From Prolixibacteraceae bacterium (GTDB lineage: Bacteria > Bacteroidota > Bacteroidia > Bacteroidales > Prolixibacteraceae): a DNA stretch of 7,031 nucleotides. This document shows, in pieces, positions 1 through 6,160 of this stretch. The position numbers were made by a program, and so were the translations under genes. The stretch lies in the NCBI GenBank assembly GCA_016788685.1, contig JAEUSS010000557.1, forward strand, positions 1 through 7,031, given 5' to 3'. Position 1 is the stretch's first letter; every line of letters starts with the position of its first letter. The notes under the pieces were generated by a model. It saw nothing but the letters and a program-made list of their open reading frames with translations, searched no databases and was not told the DNA's origin.

Positions 1-498
1 GAGAAAGATCCGGAACTGCGCCTGTTCGCTGAAGATGTGAACATTGCCTTCCGGGAAATAAAACTGGAGCAGCACAAAAACATGCCTGAAATTTCATTTA
101 GTTACGGCTACGAAAAGACACCGGAAGTACGGTATGCCGGCCCGGGCGCCTCGTTGACCATTCCGCTGTGGCAAAATAAAAATAAGGTGAAACTGGCACG
201 CTCCAACTGGGAGTTTTCTCAAGCACGCCTGGAGGAAGAAACACTGGCCCGCGAAACGGAAATCCGCGAAAAAGCAGATCAGCTTCTTATCCTGAAAACG
301 AGCATGAACGAAATGAGGAATACGCTGGCAGGCACAAATTCGCCCGAGTTGCTTGCCAAAGCCATGAATGCCGGCGAGATTTCGGTGATCAGCTACCTCA
401 ATGAGATTCAGTTCTATTACCAAATCCGGGAAGAGTTGCTTGATCTGGAACAGAATTATTATCTGCTTCTGGCTGATTTAAACCGGATCAGGCTGTGA
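1..498 (+). CDS. TolC-family outer-membrane efflux protein, C-terminal part (5' truncated by window)
   Basis: The reading frame is open from base 1 to a TGA at 496-498, so the gene begins before the window and 165 residues are visible. The GTG at 37 is an internal valine codon, not a start. The visible part has the second half of an OEP/TolC fold: a beta segment around residues 30-55 with alternating aromatic and small residues (FSYGYEK, then a GASLTIPLW motif), followed by two long charged alpha-helical stretches with heptad-like Leu/Ala spacing (about 60-100 and 115-163). The 'G-x-S-L-T-I-P-L-W' element followed by 'N-K-x-K-V-K-L-A' is typical of this family. Such proteins form the outer-membrane and periplasmic channel of RND or ABC efflux systems. 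The pump and adaptor genes would lie upstream, out of view, so the substrate is unknown. Family call is firm; the subfamily (CusC/CzcC-like metal efflux is one option) is a guess. Confidence 0.85.
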   Translation, partial: EKDPELRLFAEDVNIAFREIKLEQHKNMPEISFSYGYEKTPEVRYAGPGASLTIPLWQNKNKVKLARSNWEFSQARLEEETLARETEIREKADQLLILKTSMNEMRNTLAGTNSPELLAKAMNAGEISVISYLNEIQFYYQIREELLDLEQNYYLLLADLNRIRL

Positions 499-553
499 GA
501 TAATGCCCCAAACCGCCCGGCACGGGCAAAGTTACGGGTTCAGCTCAAATAAA

Positions 554-587
554 ACTGCTCCGATAATTTCAATATTATCGGAGCAGT
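554..587. terminator. Hairpin terminator shared by the convergent TolC-family gene and purN
   Basis: A perfect 14-bp inverted repeat (554-567 with 574-587, arm ACTGCTCCGATAAT) encloses a 6-nt loop. On the minus strand the stem is followed directly by TTTTATTT, a good U-tract, so it should stop transcription from purN. On the plus strand it is followed by an A/T-rich stretch (ACTATATATATAA) without a clean U-run, so termination of the TolC-family transcript is likely but weaker. The position between two convergent genes fits a bidirectional terminator. Confidence 0.8.
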
Positions 588-653
588 ACTATATATATAA
601 GGTATAATCACCATCAACCGGCCAGACAAAGCATATCACCCTGCTGGTTTACA

Positions 654-1229
654 TTAATACTCTTCATCTTCCTGAAGCAGTATTTCTTCGATTACTCTGG
701 GGTAATGCTGATATTCCAGTTCGTGAACCCGGGCAGCAAGGGTCTCCGGAGTATCGCCGGAAACAATCGGGCAGGTCGCCTGAAAAATAATCTTTCCCTT
801 ATCGTAGTCCTGATTCACCTGATGAATGGTAATTCCTGACTCTTTGTCTTTTGAAGCAAGCACAGCTTTGTGAACATTCGCGCCGTACATTCCTTTGCCG
901 CCGTATTTGGGCAACAAAGCCGGATGTATATTTATAACCGTGAACAATTCGGTCAGGTTGCGCGGAACCAGCCAAAGAAACCCGGCAAGTACAATCATAT
1001 CAATACGGTGATCGTAAAGCCTGTCCAGAATTTCGTTGCTGCGGTAAAACTCTTCCTGCTCGAAGGTAAAGGTTTCAATCCCCAGTTTCTCGGCCCTGAT
1101 CAATGCGTAGGCATTCTCGTTATTCGACCAAAGTGAGTCGACAACGATATCTTTACTGGTTGAGAAATACTCGATTATCCTTTGGGCATTAGTTCCGGAG
1201 CCAGAGGCAAAGATGGCAATTCGTTTCAT
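654..1229 (-). CDS. purN: Phosphoribosylglycinamide formyltransferase (GART, folate-dependent)
   Basis: This enzyme transfers a formyl group from 10-formyltetrahydrofolate to GAR, giving FGAR, the third step of de novo purine synthesis in the cytoplasm. The 191-residue product has the usual PurN length. Visible motifs are the N-terminal phosphate-binding segment with ASGSGTN (residues 8-14), the AGFLWLVP segment (82-89), and the catalytic Asn100 and His102 in INIHPALLPKY. Asp143 in DYDKG matches the third catalytic residue (Asn106/His108/Asp144 in E. coli). The KYGGKGMYG stretch (108-116) replaces the usual loop and, as I recall, is common in Bacteroidota versions. The C-terminus is acidic (EDEEY). 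Start ATG at 1227-1229, stop TAA at 654-656. It is divergent from acpP across 192 bp and convergent with the TolC-family gene, so it is probably transcribed alone. Confidence 0.95.
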   Translation of the reverse strand: MKRIAIFASGSGTNAQRIIEYFSTSKDIVVDSLWSNNENAYALIRAEKLGIETFTFEQEEFYRSNEILDRLYDHRIDMIVLAGFLWLVPRNLTELFTVINIHPALLPKYGGKGMYGANVHKAVLASKDKESGITIHQVNQDYDKGKIIFQATCPIVSGDTPETLAARVHELEYQHYPRVIEEILLQEDEEY

Positions 1230-1281
1230 TTAATGTTCTGTTTATAGATTTATGCTTAATGGAATTTTAGAATAAAAGGTT

Positions 1282-1289
1282 CAAATATA
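1282..1289 (-). promoter_or_regulatory. Candidate -7 promoter element for purN
   Basis: Read on the minus strand this is TATATTTG, a full match to the Bacteroidota -7 consensus TAnnTTTG. It lies 52 bases before the purN ATG, which would give a leader of roughly 45 nt. I see no clear TTTG -33 box at the expected 19-21 nt spacing, so the call rests on one element and its position. Confidence 0.45.
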
Positions 1290-1342
1290 GATCAGCTAAC
1301 CAGATCATTCAGTCTTTATTCATCCATTTAATTCATTTTTTG

Positions 1343-1374
1343 TTTGAAATATCAGGGGTAAATTTATTACTTTG
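1343..1374 (+). promoter_or_regulatory. Candidate promoter of the acpP-fabF-rnc cluster
   Basis: A TTTG box at 1343-1346 is followed after 20 nt by TTACTTTG at 1367-1374. This fits the Bacteroidota layout (TTTG, 19-21 nt, TAnnTTTG) except that the second base of the -7 box is T instead of A. Transcription would start near 1380, leaving a leader of about 40 nt that is very A/T-rich. Such leaders favour translation in this phylum, which makes little use of Shine-Dalgarno pairing, and acpP is normally one of the most strongly expressed genes. Confidence 0.5.
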
Positions 1375-1421
1375 CAGCGAATTTTTTGAAACAATTTTAA
1401 TATTAACCAAAAATTAGAGTT

Positions 1422-1658
1422 ATGTCTGACGTTGCAGCAAAAGTAAAAGCAATTATTGTTGACAAATTAGGTGTGGATGAAAGCGAAGTTACCAACGAAG
1501 CATCATTCACCAATGACCTTGGTGCTGATTCACTTGACACAGTTGAATTGATCATGGAATTCGAGAAAGAATTTGATTTGGCTATTCCGGATGATCAGGC
1601 TGAAAAAATCTCAACAGTAGGTGAAGCGATCTCGCACATCGAAGCAAATTTGAAATAA
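1422..1658 (+). CDS. acpP: Acyl carrier protein
   Basis: This small acidic cytoplasmic protein carries growing acyl chains on a 4'-phosphopantetheine arm during fatty acid synthesis. The product is 78 residues, the standard length. The attachment site is Ser37 in the invariant [10 protein letters not shown] motif (34-43), and the four-helix layout with the recognition helix II (about 37-51, rich in Glu) is complete. The ATG at 1422 is preceded by A/T-rich sequence with no clear Shine-Dalgarno site, usual for Bacteroidota. The gene is followed after 19 nt by fabF, whose product uses acyl-ACP as substrate, so the two are almost certainly one transcript. No anomaly seen. Confidence 0.97.
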   Translation: MSDVAAKVKAIIVDKLGVDESEVTNEASFTNDLGADSLDTVELIMEFEKEFDLAIPDDQAEKISTVGEAISHIEANLK

Positions 1659-1677
1659 TAATAACAAAACGACATTT

Positions 1678-2919
1678 ATGGAATTTAAACGGGTAGTTGT
1701 TACTGGTCTTGGAACTGTAAACCCGCTTGGTAATTCTATCGAGGAATTCTGGGATGGCTTAAAAAATGGGAAAAGCGGCGCAGGCCCAATTACCCATTTT
1801 GATGCTTCAACACACAAAACCACCTTTGCCTGCGAACTGAAGAATTTCGATCCTTCAATTTACGTAGATAAAAAAGAAATCAGGAAACATGATCCCTTTA
1901 CTTTGTATGCGTATGCTTCTGCTGCGCAGGCAATGGAAGATTCAGGTCTTGATCTCGAAAAACTCAACAAAGACAGAGCTGGAATTGTGTGGGGTGCCGG
2001 TATTGGAGGATTACAAACCTTCTTTGAAGAAACACTGAATTACAAAAACGAGATGCCTCGTTATTCTCCTTTCTTCATTCCAAAAATGATTGCCAACATT
2101 GCAAGTGGTCTTCTTTCAATCCGCTACGGATTCAGAGGCCCTAATTTCACCACCGTAACCGCATGCGCTTCTGCTTCTCACGCCCTCATCGAAGCAATGA
2201 ACTACATCCGTATGGGTAAGGTCGATGTATTTATCGCCGGTGGTTCTGAAGCAGCCATCAACCCTGCAGGTCTGGCTGGATTTAATTCTATGCGGGCCCT
2301 ATCTACCCGAAATGATGATCCTTTAACCGCTTCACGTCCTTTTGATCTGGATCGCGATGGATTTGTTATGGGAGAAGGTTCGGGAGCCCTTATTCTGGAA
2401 GAATATGAGCACGCCGTAAAACGTGGTGCAAAAATTTACGCAGAACTGGCTGGTGGAGGCATGTCAGCCGACGCATACCACATGGTTGCTCCGGATCCTG
2501 AATCAGGAGGTGCAAACTTGTGTATGAAATGGGCTTTGGAAGATGCGGGAATGAACACCGAAGATATTGATTACATCAATGTTCACGGAACTTCGACTCC
2601 TCTTGGAGACATCGCTGAACCACAAGCCATCCAGAAATGTTTTGGACACCATGCTTATAATCTGAGCATCAGTGCAACCAAATCAATGACTGGTCACCTG
2701 TTGGGAGCTGCCGGAGCAGTAGAGGCAATCGCTTCTATCCTGGCAATTCAAGATGGTATCATACCGCCTACCATTAATCACTTTACCGACGATCCTGAGA
2801 TTGACCAAAAGCTCGATTTCACTTATAATGTCGCAAAAGAACGAAAAATCAAAACTGCTTTAAGCAACACTTTTGGTTTTGGTGGGCACAATGCTTCTGT
2901 TATTTTCAAGAAAATTTAA
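1678..2919 (+). CDS. fabF: 3-oxoacyl-[acyl-carrier-protein] synthase II (KAS II)
   Basis: FabF condenses malonyl-ACP with acyl-ACP in the elongation cycle of fatty acid synthesis and in many bacteria sets the temperature-dependent unsaturated chain length. The product is 413 residues, the normal size. The thiolase-fold active site is complete: nucleophile Cys163 in TACASASHAL, His303 in NVHGTSTPLGD, Lys335 in SATKSMTGH and His340, the same numbering as in E. coli FabF. The glycine-rich NTFGFGGHNAS motif (397-407), which forms the gating loop at the acyl pocket, is present near the C-terminus. The ATG at 1678 gives MEFKRVVVTGLG, the usual N-terminus. It sits between acpP (19 nt upstream) and rnc (5 nt downstream). 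FabF is favoured over FabB by length, motif context and the acpP neighbour. Confidence 0.96.
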   Translation: MEFKRVVVTGLGTVNPLGNSIEEFWDGLKNGKSGAGPITHFDASTHKTTFACELKNFDPSIYVDKKEIRKHDPFTLYAYASAAQAMEDSGLDLEKLNKDRAGIVWGAGIGGLQTFFEETLNYKNEMPRYSPFFIPKMIANIASGLLSIRYGFRGPNFTTVTACASASHALIEAMNYIRMGKVDVFIAGGSEAAINPAGLAGFNSMRALSTRNDDPLTASRPFDLDRDGFVMGEGSGALILEEYEHAVKRGAKIYAELAGGGMSADAYHMVAPDPESGGANLCMKWALEDAGMNTEDIDYINVHGTSTPLGDIAEPQAIQKCFGHHAYNLSISATKSMTGHLLGAAGAVEAIASILAIQDGIIPPTINHFTDDPEIDQKLDFTYNVAKERKIKTALSNTFGFGGHNASVIFKKI

Positions 2920-2924
2920 TACAA

Positions 2925-3680
2925 GTGATACGAACCATCGTTCAAAGAATAAAACTCTTTTCTTCTTCTAGAAAAGAGTTTTATTTGTTTTTAAAATCAT
3001 TACTGGGATTTTACCCCACCAACCTGCGGGTGTACGATATCGCAGTAATTCACAAGTCGGCTTCCAAACTCGACTCTCAGGGACATTACATTAATAATGA
3101 AAGACTTGAATACCTTGGCGATGCGATCTTAGGCGCAGCGATCGCCGACTTTTTATACAACCGCTTCCCCGGGCAGGACGAAGGTTACCTGACCCAAATG
3201 CGTTCGAAGCTGGTAAACCGCGCCTTTCTGACTCAACTCACCTACCAGATCGGACTGAATCATTACATCCAGTCGAACACCACTTCAACCATCGAATCGA
3301 GCCACATTTACGGCGACACCCTTGAAGCGCTCATCGGCGCCATTTATCTGGACAAAGGTTATCCGGAAGCCAAAAAGTTCATCACCCGAAAGTTGCTGAA
3401 TAACTATGTCAATCTGGCTGAAGTGCAGAACACAAATACCAATTACAAAAGCCAGCTGATTGAATGGTCGCAGAAAAATAAAAAAGCCGTTTCGTTTGAC
3501 ACTTCCGACGAGACCAAAAACGACGGCAAGCAACCCTGGTTCATCGCCACCATAGAAGTTGACAATGAGCTGCTTGGCAAAGGTTCAGGAACATCAAAAA
3601 AAGAAGCTCAGCAAAACGCCTCGAAAGTTGCGCTCGACAAAATCAAAACACTTTATTCAGATTCAGCTTCGCCGGAATAA
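2925..3680 (+). CDS. rnc: Ribonuclease III
   Basis: RNase III cuts double-stranded RNA, maturing rRNA precursors and processing mRNA and sense/antisense duplexes. The product is 251 residues. The endonuclease domain (about 25-160) carries the signature NNERLEYLGDAIL (57-69), with metal and catalytic residues Glu59, Glu62, Asp66, Glu86, Asp131 and Glu134 matching E. coli E38, E41, D45, E65, D114 and E117. The double-stranded-RNA-binding domain (about 172-243) ends with the TSKKEAQQNAS motif (223-233). The start is GTG at 2925, only 5 nt after the fabF stop. It is preferred because the N-terminal 25 residues (basic, then RKEFYLFLKSLLGFYP) resemble Bacteroidota RNase III as I recall it, and the next in-frame ATG is at residue 92, inside the catalytic domain. 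The N-terminus is about 20 residues longer than in E. coli. The first codons also form a strong hairpin, described separately. Confidence 0.94.
   Translation: MIRTIVQRIKLFSSSRKEFYLFLKSLLGFYPTNLRVYDIAVIHKSASKLDSQGHYINNERLEYLGDAILGAAIADFLYNRFPGQDEGYLTQMRSKLVNRAFLTQLTYQIGLNHYIQSNTTSTIESSHIYGDTLEALIGAIYLDKGYPEAKKFITRKLLNNYVNLAEVQNTNTNYKSQLIEWSQKNKKAVSFDTSDETKNDGKQPWFIATIEVDNELLGKGSGTSKKEAQQNASKVALDKIKTLYSDSASPE
2948..2985 (+). promoter_or_regulatory. Strong hairpin inside the first codons of rnc
   Basis: A perfect 16-bp inverted repeat pairs 2948-2963 with 2970-2985 around a 6-nt loop (TCTTCT). It can extend by a G-U pair (2947/2986) and, past one mismatch, two A-U pairs. It is followed by TGTTTTT (2986-2992), so it resembles an intrinsic terminator, but only three pairs are G-C. 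It spans codons 8-21 of rnc, starting 28 nt after the fabF stop. Possible roles are attenuation between fabF and rnc, a cleavage site for RNase III on its own message, or control of translation. The structure is visible; the role is inferred. Confidence 0.6.
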
Positions 3681-3816
3681 CACCGTAACCCGGCCCGGAT
3701 TCAGGTTAAAAGTTTAATTTTACGTTACTGTTCAAACCGCGAAACCTTCGGTATTTAGCGCAGAAAAACCTGTGTTAAATATTGTTAAGTGGTTATAATC
3801 AGTATTTTTTAAAATT

Positions 3817-3824
3817 TATCTTTG
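3817..3824 (+). promoter_or_regulatory. Candidate -7 promoter element of the rprX-rprY pair
   Basis: TATCTTTG is a full match to the Bacteroidota -7 consensus TAnnTTTG. It ends only 4 nt before the ATG at 3829, so the transcript would start at or next to the start codon, that is, leaderless or nearly so. No convincing TTTG -33 box is seen at the right spacing; the region at 3781-3800 is A/T-rich. The rest of the 3681-3828 gap shows no convincing terminator for rnc. Confidence 0.5.
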
Positions 3825-3828
3825 TAGC

Positions 3829-5430
3829 ATGAGTAGAAGGGTTATTATAACATTGATCGTCTTAATGATTTTGGTAATGACCAGTTTAATCCTGGTTCAG
3901 GTTTATTCGATTTTCAGGGCACTGGAATTAAAAGAGGAACAATTTGATGCTGCGGTGAGTAGTGCGTTGGATAAAGTGACCAACCGCCTGGAACTGGAAG
4001 AAGCTTCGGCCCTGGCCGAATTAACCAAAGATGTTTCGACACAACGCAGCAACGGCATCTTTCCCGGCAACAACCCTCGCTCTGTTTCAGGAGCACTAAA
4101 CCATCAAAGCTCCAAACTTTCCATTTTACATTCGCAACAGGCCTCCGGATACATTTACAGCGAAGAATTAACCATTAACTACTCCGCCCCAAGAACGGAA
4201 GAACAGAAGGAACGGGGAAGGCCCGGAGATTTTCCGAACGCATTCGACATTATCCACGAAAAAGATGGCTATGTCCGCCAGCAATATGAAGACAAGCTGA
4301 ATCAGCGGGCACGCATGCTCGAAATTACCCAATATGCGGTCCTCCTGTCCAACCTTCCGATTGAACAACGGATTGAGACCAGCACGCTCGGACGGGCCAT
4401 AAAAACTGAGCTAAAGAAACAAGGCATCAACCTGGACTTCAGGTATGCGGTCAAAAGCTTTTCGAGAGGCGAAGAACGTTTTGTCTTCGGAGACCGAAAT
4501 TACAACCCCAAACAACAAAAGCACTACAAAACTCTGCTGTTTCCCAACGACCTTGAAGAATTGAAAAAGCCCAACTGGCTCTATCTTTACTTCCCGAAAC
4601 AAGATACTTTTTTACTGAAAGCCACGGGCTTTTTGGTCATTCCATCCTTTGTACTCACGGCCATGCTAATCGGGATCTTTGTGTTTACAATCCTGATTAT
4701 TTTGAGGCAGAAAAAACTGTCGAACATTAAAAATGACTTCATCAACAACATGACACACGAGCTGAAAACGCCGATTTCGACGATTTCGCTGGCCAGCCAG
4801 ATGTTGCGCGACAATACCGTTACCAATACTCCCAAAACCATTGAGCACATCTCCGGAATTATTTATCAGGAAAGCAAACGCTTAACTACCCAAGTTGAGA
4901 AAGTACTGCAAATGGCCGTCTTTAACGAAGGAAAACTGAAGCTAAAATTCAAGGAAGTTAACATGAATACCCTGATCAACTCGGTTGTTCTGAACTTCGA
5001 GCTCCGGGTTAAATCAAAAAACGGCGAATTAACTTCGGACCTGAAAGCCGACCCTGCAATTATAAAAGGTGACGAAGTACACATTACCAATGTTTTGTTT
5101 AACTTGCTTGACAATGCCGTAAAATACAGTAAAGACGAACCGAAAATCATCATATCGAGCGAATTGAAAGATAATTTCCTGGTCATTTCAGTAAAAGATC
5201 ACGGAATTGGAATACAAAGTGAACATGTTGGCCAGATTTTTGAGCGCTTTTACCGCGTGCCCACCGGCAACGTTCACGATGTAAAAGGATTCGGACTTGG
5301 ACTAAGTTATGTCAAGAAAATTGTTGAAGCCCACAAGGGTAAAATAAAAGTGGAGAGTGCACTGAATAAAGGAACCAAATTCATGATATATTTTCCGATA
5401 AACGCAGAAGAACATGGAAAAAAAAGTTAA
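3829..5430 (+). CDS. rprX: Membrane sensor histidine kinase, RprX-like
   Basis: This is the sensor half of a two-component system: it autophosphorylates on histidine and passes the phosphate to the overlapping regulator gene's product. The 533 residues comprise a cytoplasmic SRR start and a first membrane helix (about 5-25), a periplasmic region (about 26-264) beginning with a charged, coiled-coil-like stretch (30-70), and a second membrane helix (about 266-292). No HAMP domain is evident. The dimerisation/phosphoacceptor domain follows (about 297-363) with His310 in NMTHELKTP, including the Glu and Thr used for kinase and phosphatase activity. The ATPase domain (about 413-526) has the N-box NVLFNLLDNAVKYS (421-434), G1 box DHGIGI (457-462), F-box IFERFYR and G2 box GFGLGLSYV (487-495). 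All catalytic boxes are intact. The ATG at 3829 places two arginines before the membrane helix, as expected. The symbol follows the resemblance of its partner to Bacteroides RprY; the signal sensed is unknown. Confidence 0.88.
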   Translation: MSRRVIITLIVLMILVMTSLILVQVYSIFRALELKEEQFDAAVSSALDKVTNRLELEEASALAELTKDVSTQRSNGIFPGNNPRSVSGALNHQSSKLSILHSQQASGYIYSEELTINYSAPRTEEQKERGRPGDFPNAFDIIHEKDGYVRQQYEDKLNQRARMLEITQYAVLLSNLPIEQRIETSTLGRAIKTELKKQGINLDFRYAVKSFSRGEERFVFGDRNYNPKQQKHYKTLLFPNDLEELKKPNWLYLYFPKQDTFLLKATGFLVIPSFVLTAMLIGIFVFTILIILRQKKLSNIKNDFINNMTHELKTPISTISLASQMLRDNTVTNTPKTIEHISGIIYQESKRLTTQVEKVLQMAVFNEGKLKLKFKEVNMNTLINSVVLNFELRVKSKNGELTSDLKADPAIIKGDEVHITNVLFNLLDNAVKYSKDEPKIIISSELKDNFLVISVKDHGIGIQSEHVGQIFERFYRVPTGNVHDVKGFGLGLSYVKKIVEAHKGKIKVESALNKGTKFMIYFPINAEEHGKKS

Positions 5431-6106
5431 ATTGCTGTTAGCCGAGGACGATGAAAACCTCGGATTATTGCTCAAAGAATATCTGATTGCCAAAGGATAT
5501 GAAACCGATTTATATCCCGACGGAGAAGCAGCCTATAAAGGATTTACAAAAAATCAGACTTACAGCCTCTGTATTCTGGATATCATGATGCCAAAAAAAG
5601 ACGGAATTTCTCTGGCAAAAGATATCCGGCTACTGAACATGGACATCCCAATCATATTTCTGACAGCCAAAAATATGAAGGAAGATGTGCTGGAAGGGTT
5701 CAAAATAGGCGCTGATGATTACATCACCAAACCGTTCAGCATGGAAGAGCTGATCTTCCGCATCGAAGCCATCATGCGCCGGGTCAGTCAGGACACCAAC
5801 TCGCATGAAGATGCTGTTTACAAACTCGGAATCTACACCTTCGATTCGCGCAAGCAAATCCTTACCGGCGGCGAGGAAGAGGTGAAGCTGACCACCAAGG
5901 AGGCCGAACTTTTACGTTTGCTTTGTAACAATGCCAACAAAGTGCTGGAACGGAATTTTGCGCTGAAAACCATCTGGATCGACGACAATTATTTCAATGC
6001 CCGCAGTATGGATGTCTACATTACCAAACTCCGGAAACACCTGAAAGACGATCCCAAAGTTGAAATTATCAATGTTCACGGTAAAGGCTACAAACTGATA
6101 CTCTAG
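5414..6106 (+). CDS. rprY: OmpR-family response regulator, RprY-like
   Basis: This is a cytoplasmic DNA-binding regulator activated by phosphate from the kinase encoded just upstream. Its 230 residues form a receiver domain (about 5-120) with the acidic pocket Glu11/Asp12/Asp13, phosphoacceptor Asp56 in CILDIMMPKKDG, Thr84 and Lys106 in ITKPFSMEEL. A winged-helix domain follows (about 135-230), ending in NARSMDVYITKLRKHL (195-210) and VHGKGYKL. These stretches, and TIWIDDNYFNARS in particular, match RprY of Bacteroides as I remember it, hence the symbol. The ATG at 5414 lies within the last codons of the kinase gene, giving a 17-nt overlap and implying coupled translation. A run of eight A occurs in the overlap. 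Targets are not visible here; in Bacteroides RprY is tied to stress and metabolic genes (from memory). Confidence 0.9.
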   Translation: MEKKVKLLLAEDDENLGLLLKEYLIAKGYETDLYPDGEAAYKGFTKNQTYSLCILDIMMPKKDGISLAKDIRLLNMDIPIIFLTAKNMKEDVLEGFKIGADDYITKPFSMEELIFRIEAIMRRVSQDTNSHEDAVYKLGIYTFDSRKQILTGGEEEVKLTTKEAELLRLLCNNANKVLERNFALKTIWIDDNYFNARSMDVYITKLRKHLKDDPKVEIINVHGKGYKLIL

Positions 6107-6128
6107 TTTGAAGCTAATCTCAAATATG

Positions 6129-6160
6129 AAAAAAATCCTGCAGGAATGCGGGATTTTTTT
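6129..6160. terminator. Bidirectional hairpin terminator between rprY and the FGE gene
   Basis: The left arm 6129-6141 (seven A, then TCCTGC) pairs with 6148-6160 (GCGGGA, then seven T) over 13 positions, one a G-U wobble, around a 6-nt loop. The A-run on one side and T-run on the other supply a U-tract in both directions, so it should end both the rprX-rprY transcript and the minus-strand formylglycine-generating enzyme transcript. Two bases of the latter gene's stop codon (6159-6161) lie within the hairpin's T-run. Confidence 0.88.

Noticed and set aside
870..1136. An 88-codon plus-strand open frame opposite purN.
   Set aside because: It lies wholly within a convincing purN, and its product shows no family motif.
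1344..1392. Repeated TTTGAAA copies before acpP as regulator binding sites.
   Set aside because: Only two short A/T-rich copies, irregularly placed, one overlapping the likely promoter; not distinguishable from background.
1397..1406. TTAATATTAA palindrome in the acpP leader as an operator.
   Set aside because: A 10-bp A/T-only palindrome in a very A/T-rich leader is expected by chance, and no known regulator of this phylum is matched.
2985..2987. In-frame TTG directly after the hairpin as an alternative rnc start.
   Set aside because: It would remove the basic N-terminal residues that resemble Bacteroidota RNase III as I recall it; the GTG at 2925 keeps them and is close to the fabF stop. 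It stays possible only as a minor second start.
3681..3816. A terminator or small RNA between rnc and the kinase gene.
   Set aside because: Only very short stems (for example CGAA/TTCG near 3740) without a following T-run; no support for a defined element.
4866..5186. A 106-codon open frame on the minus strand inside the kinase gene.
   Set aside because: It is antisense to the intact, motif-rich kinase domain; its product resembles no family I know and it has no promoter-like sequence. A shadow frame.
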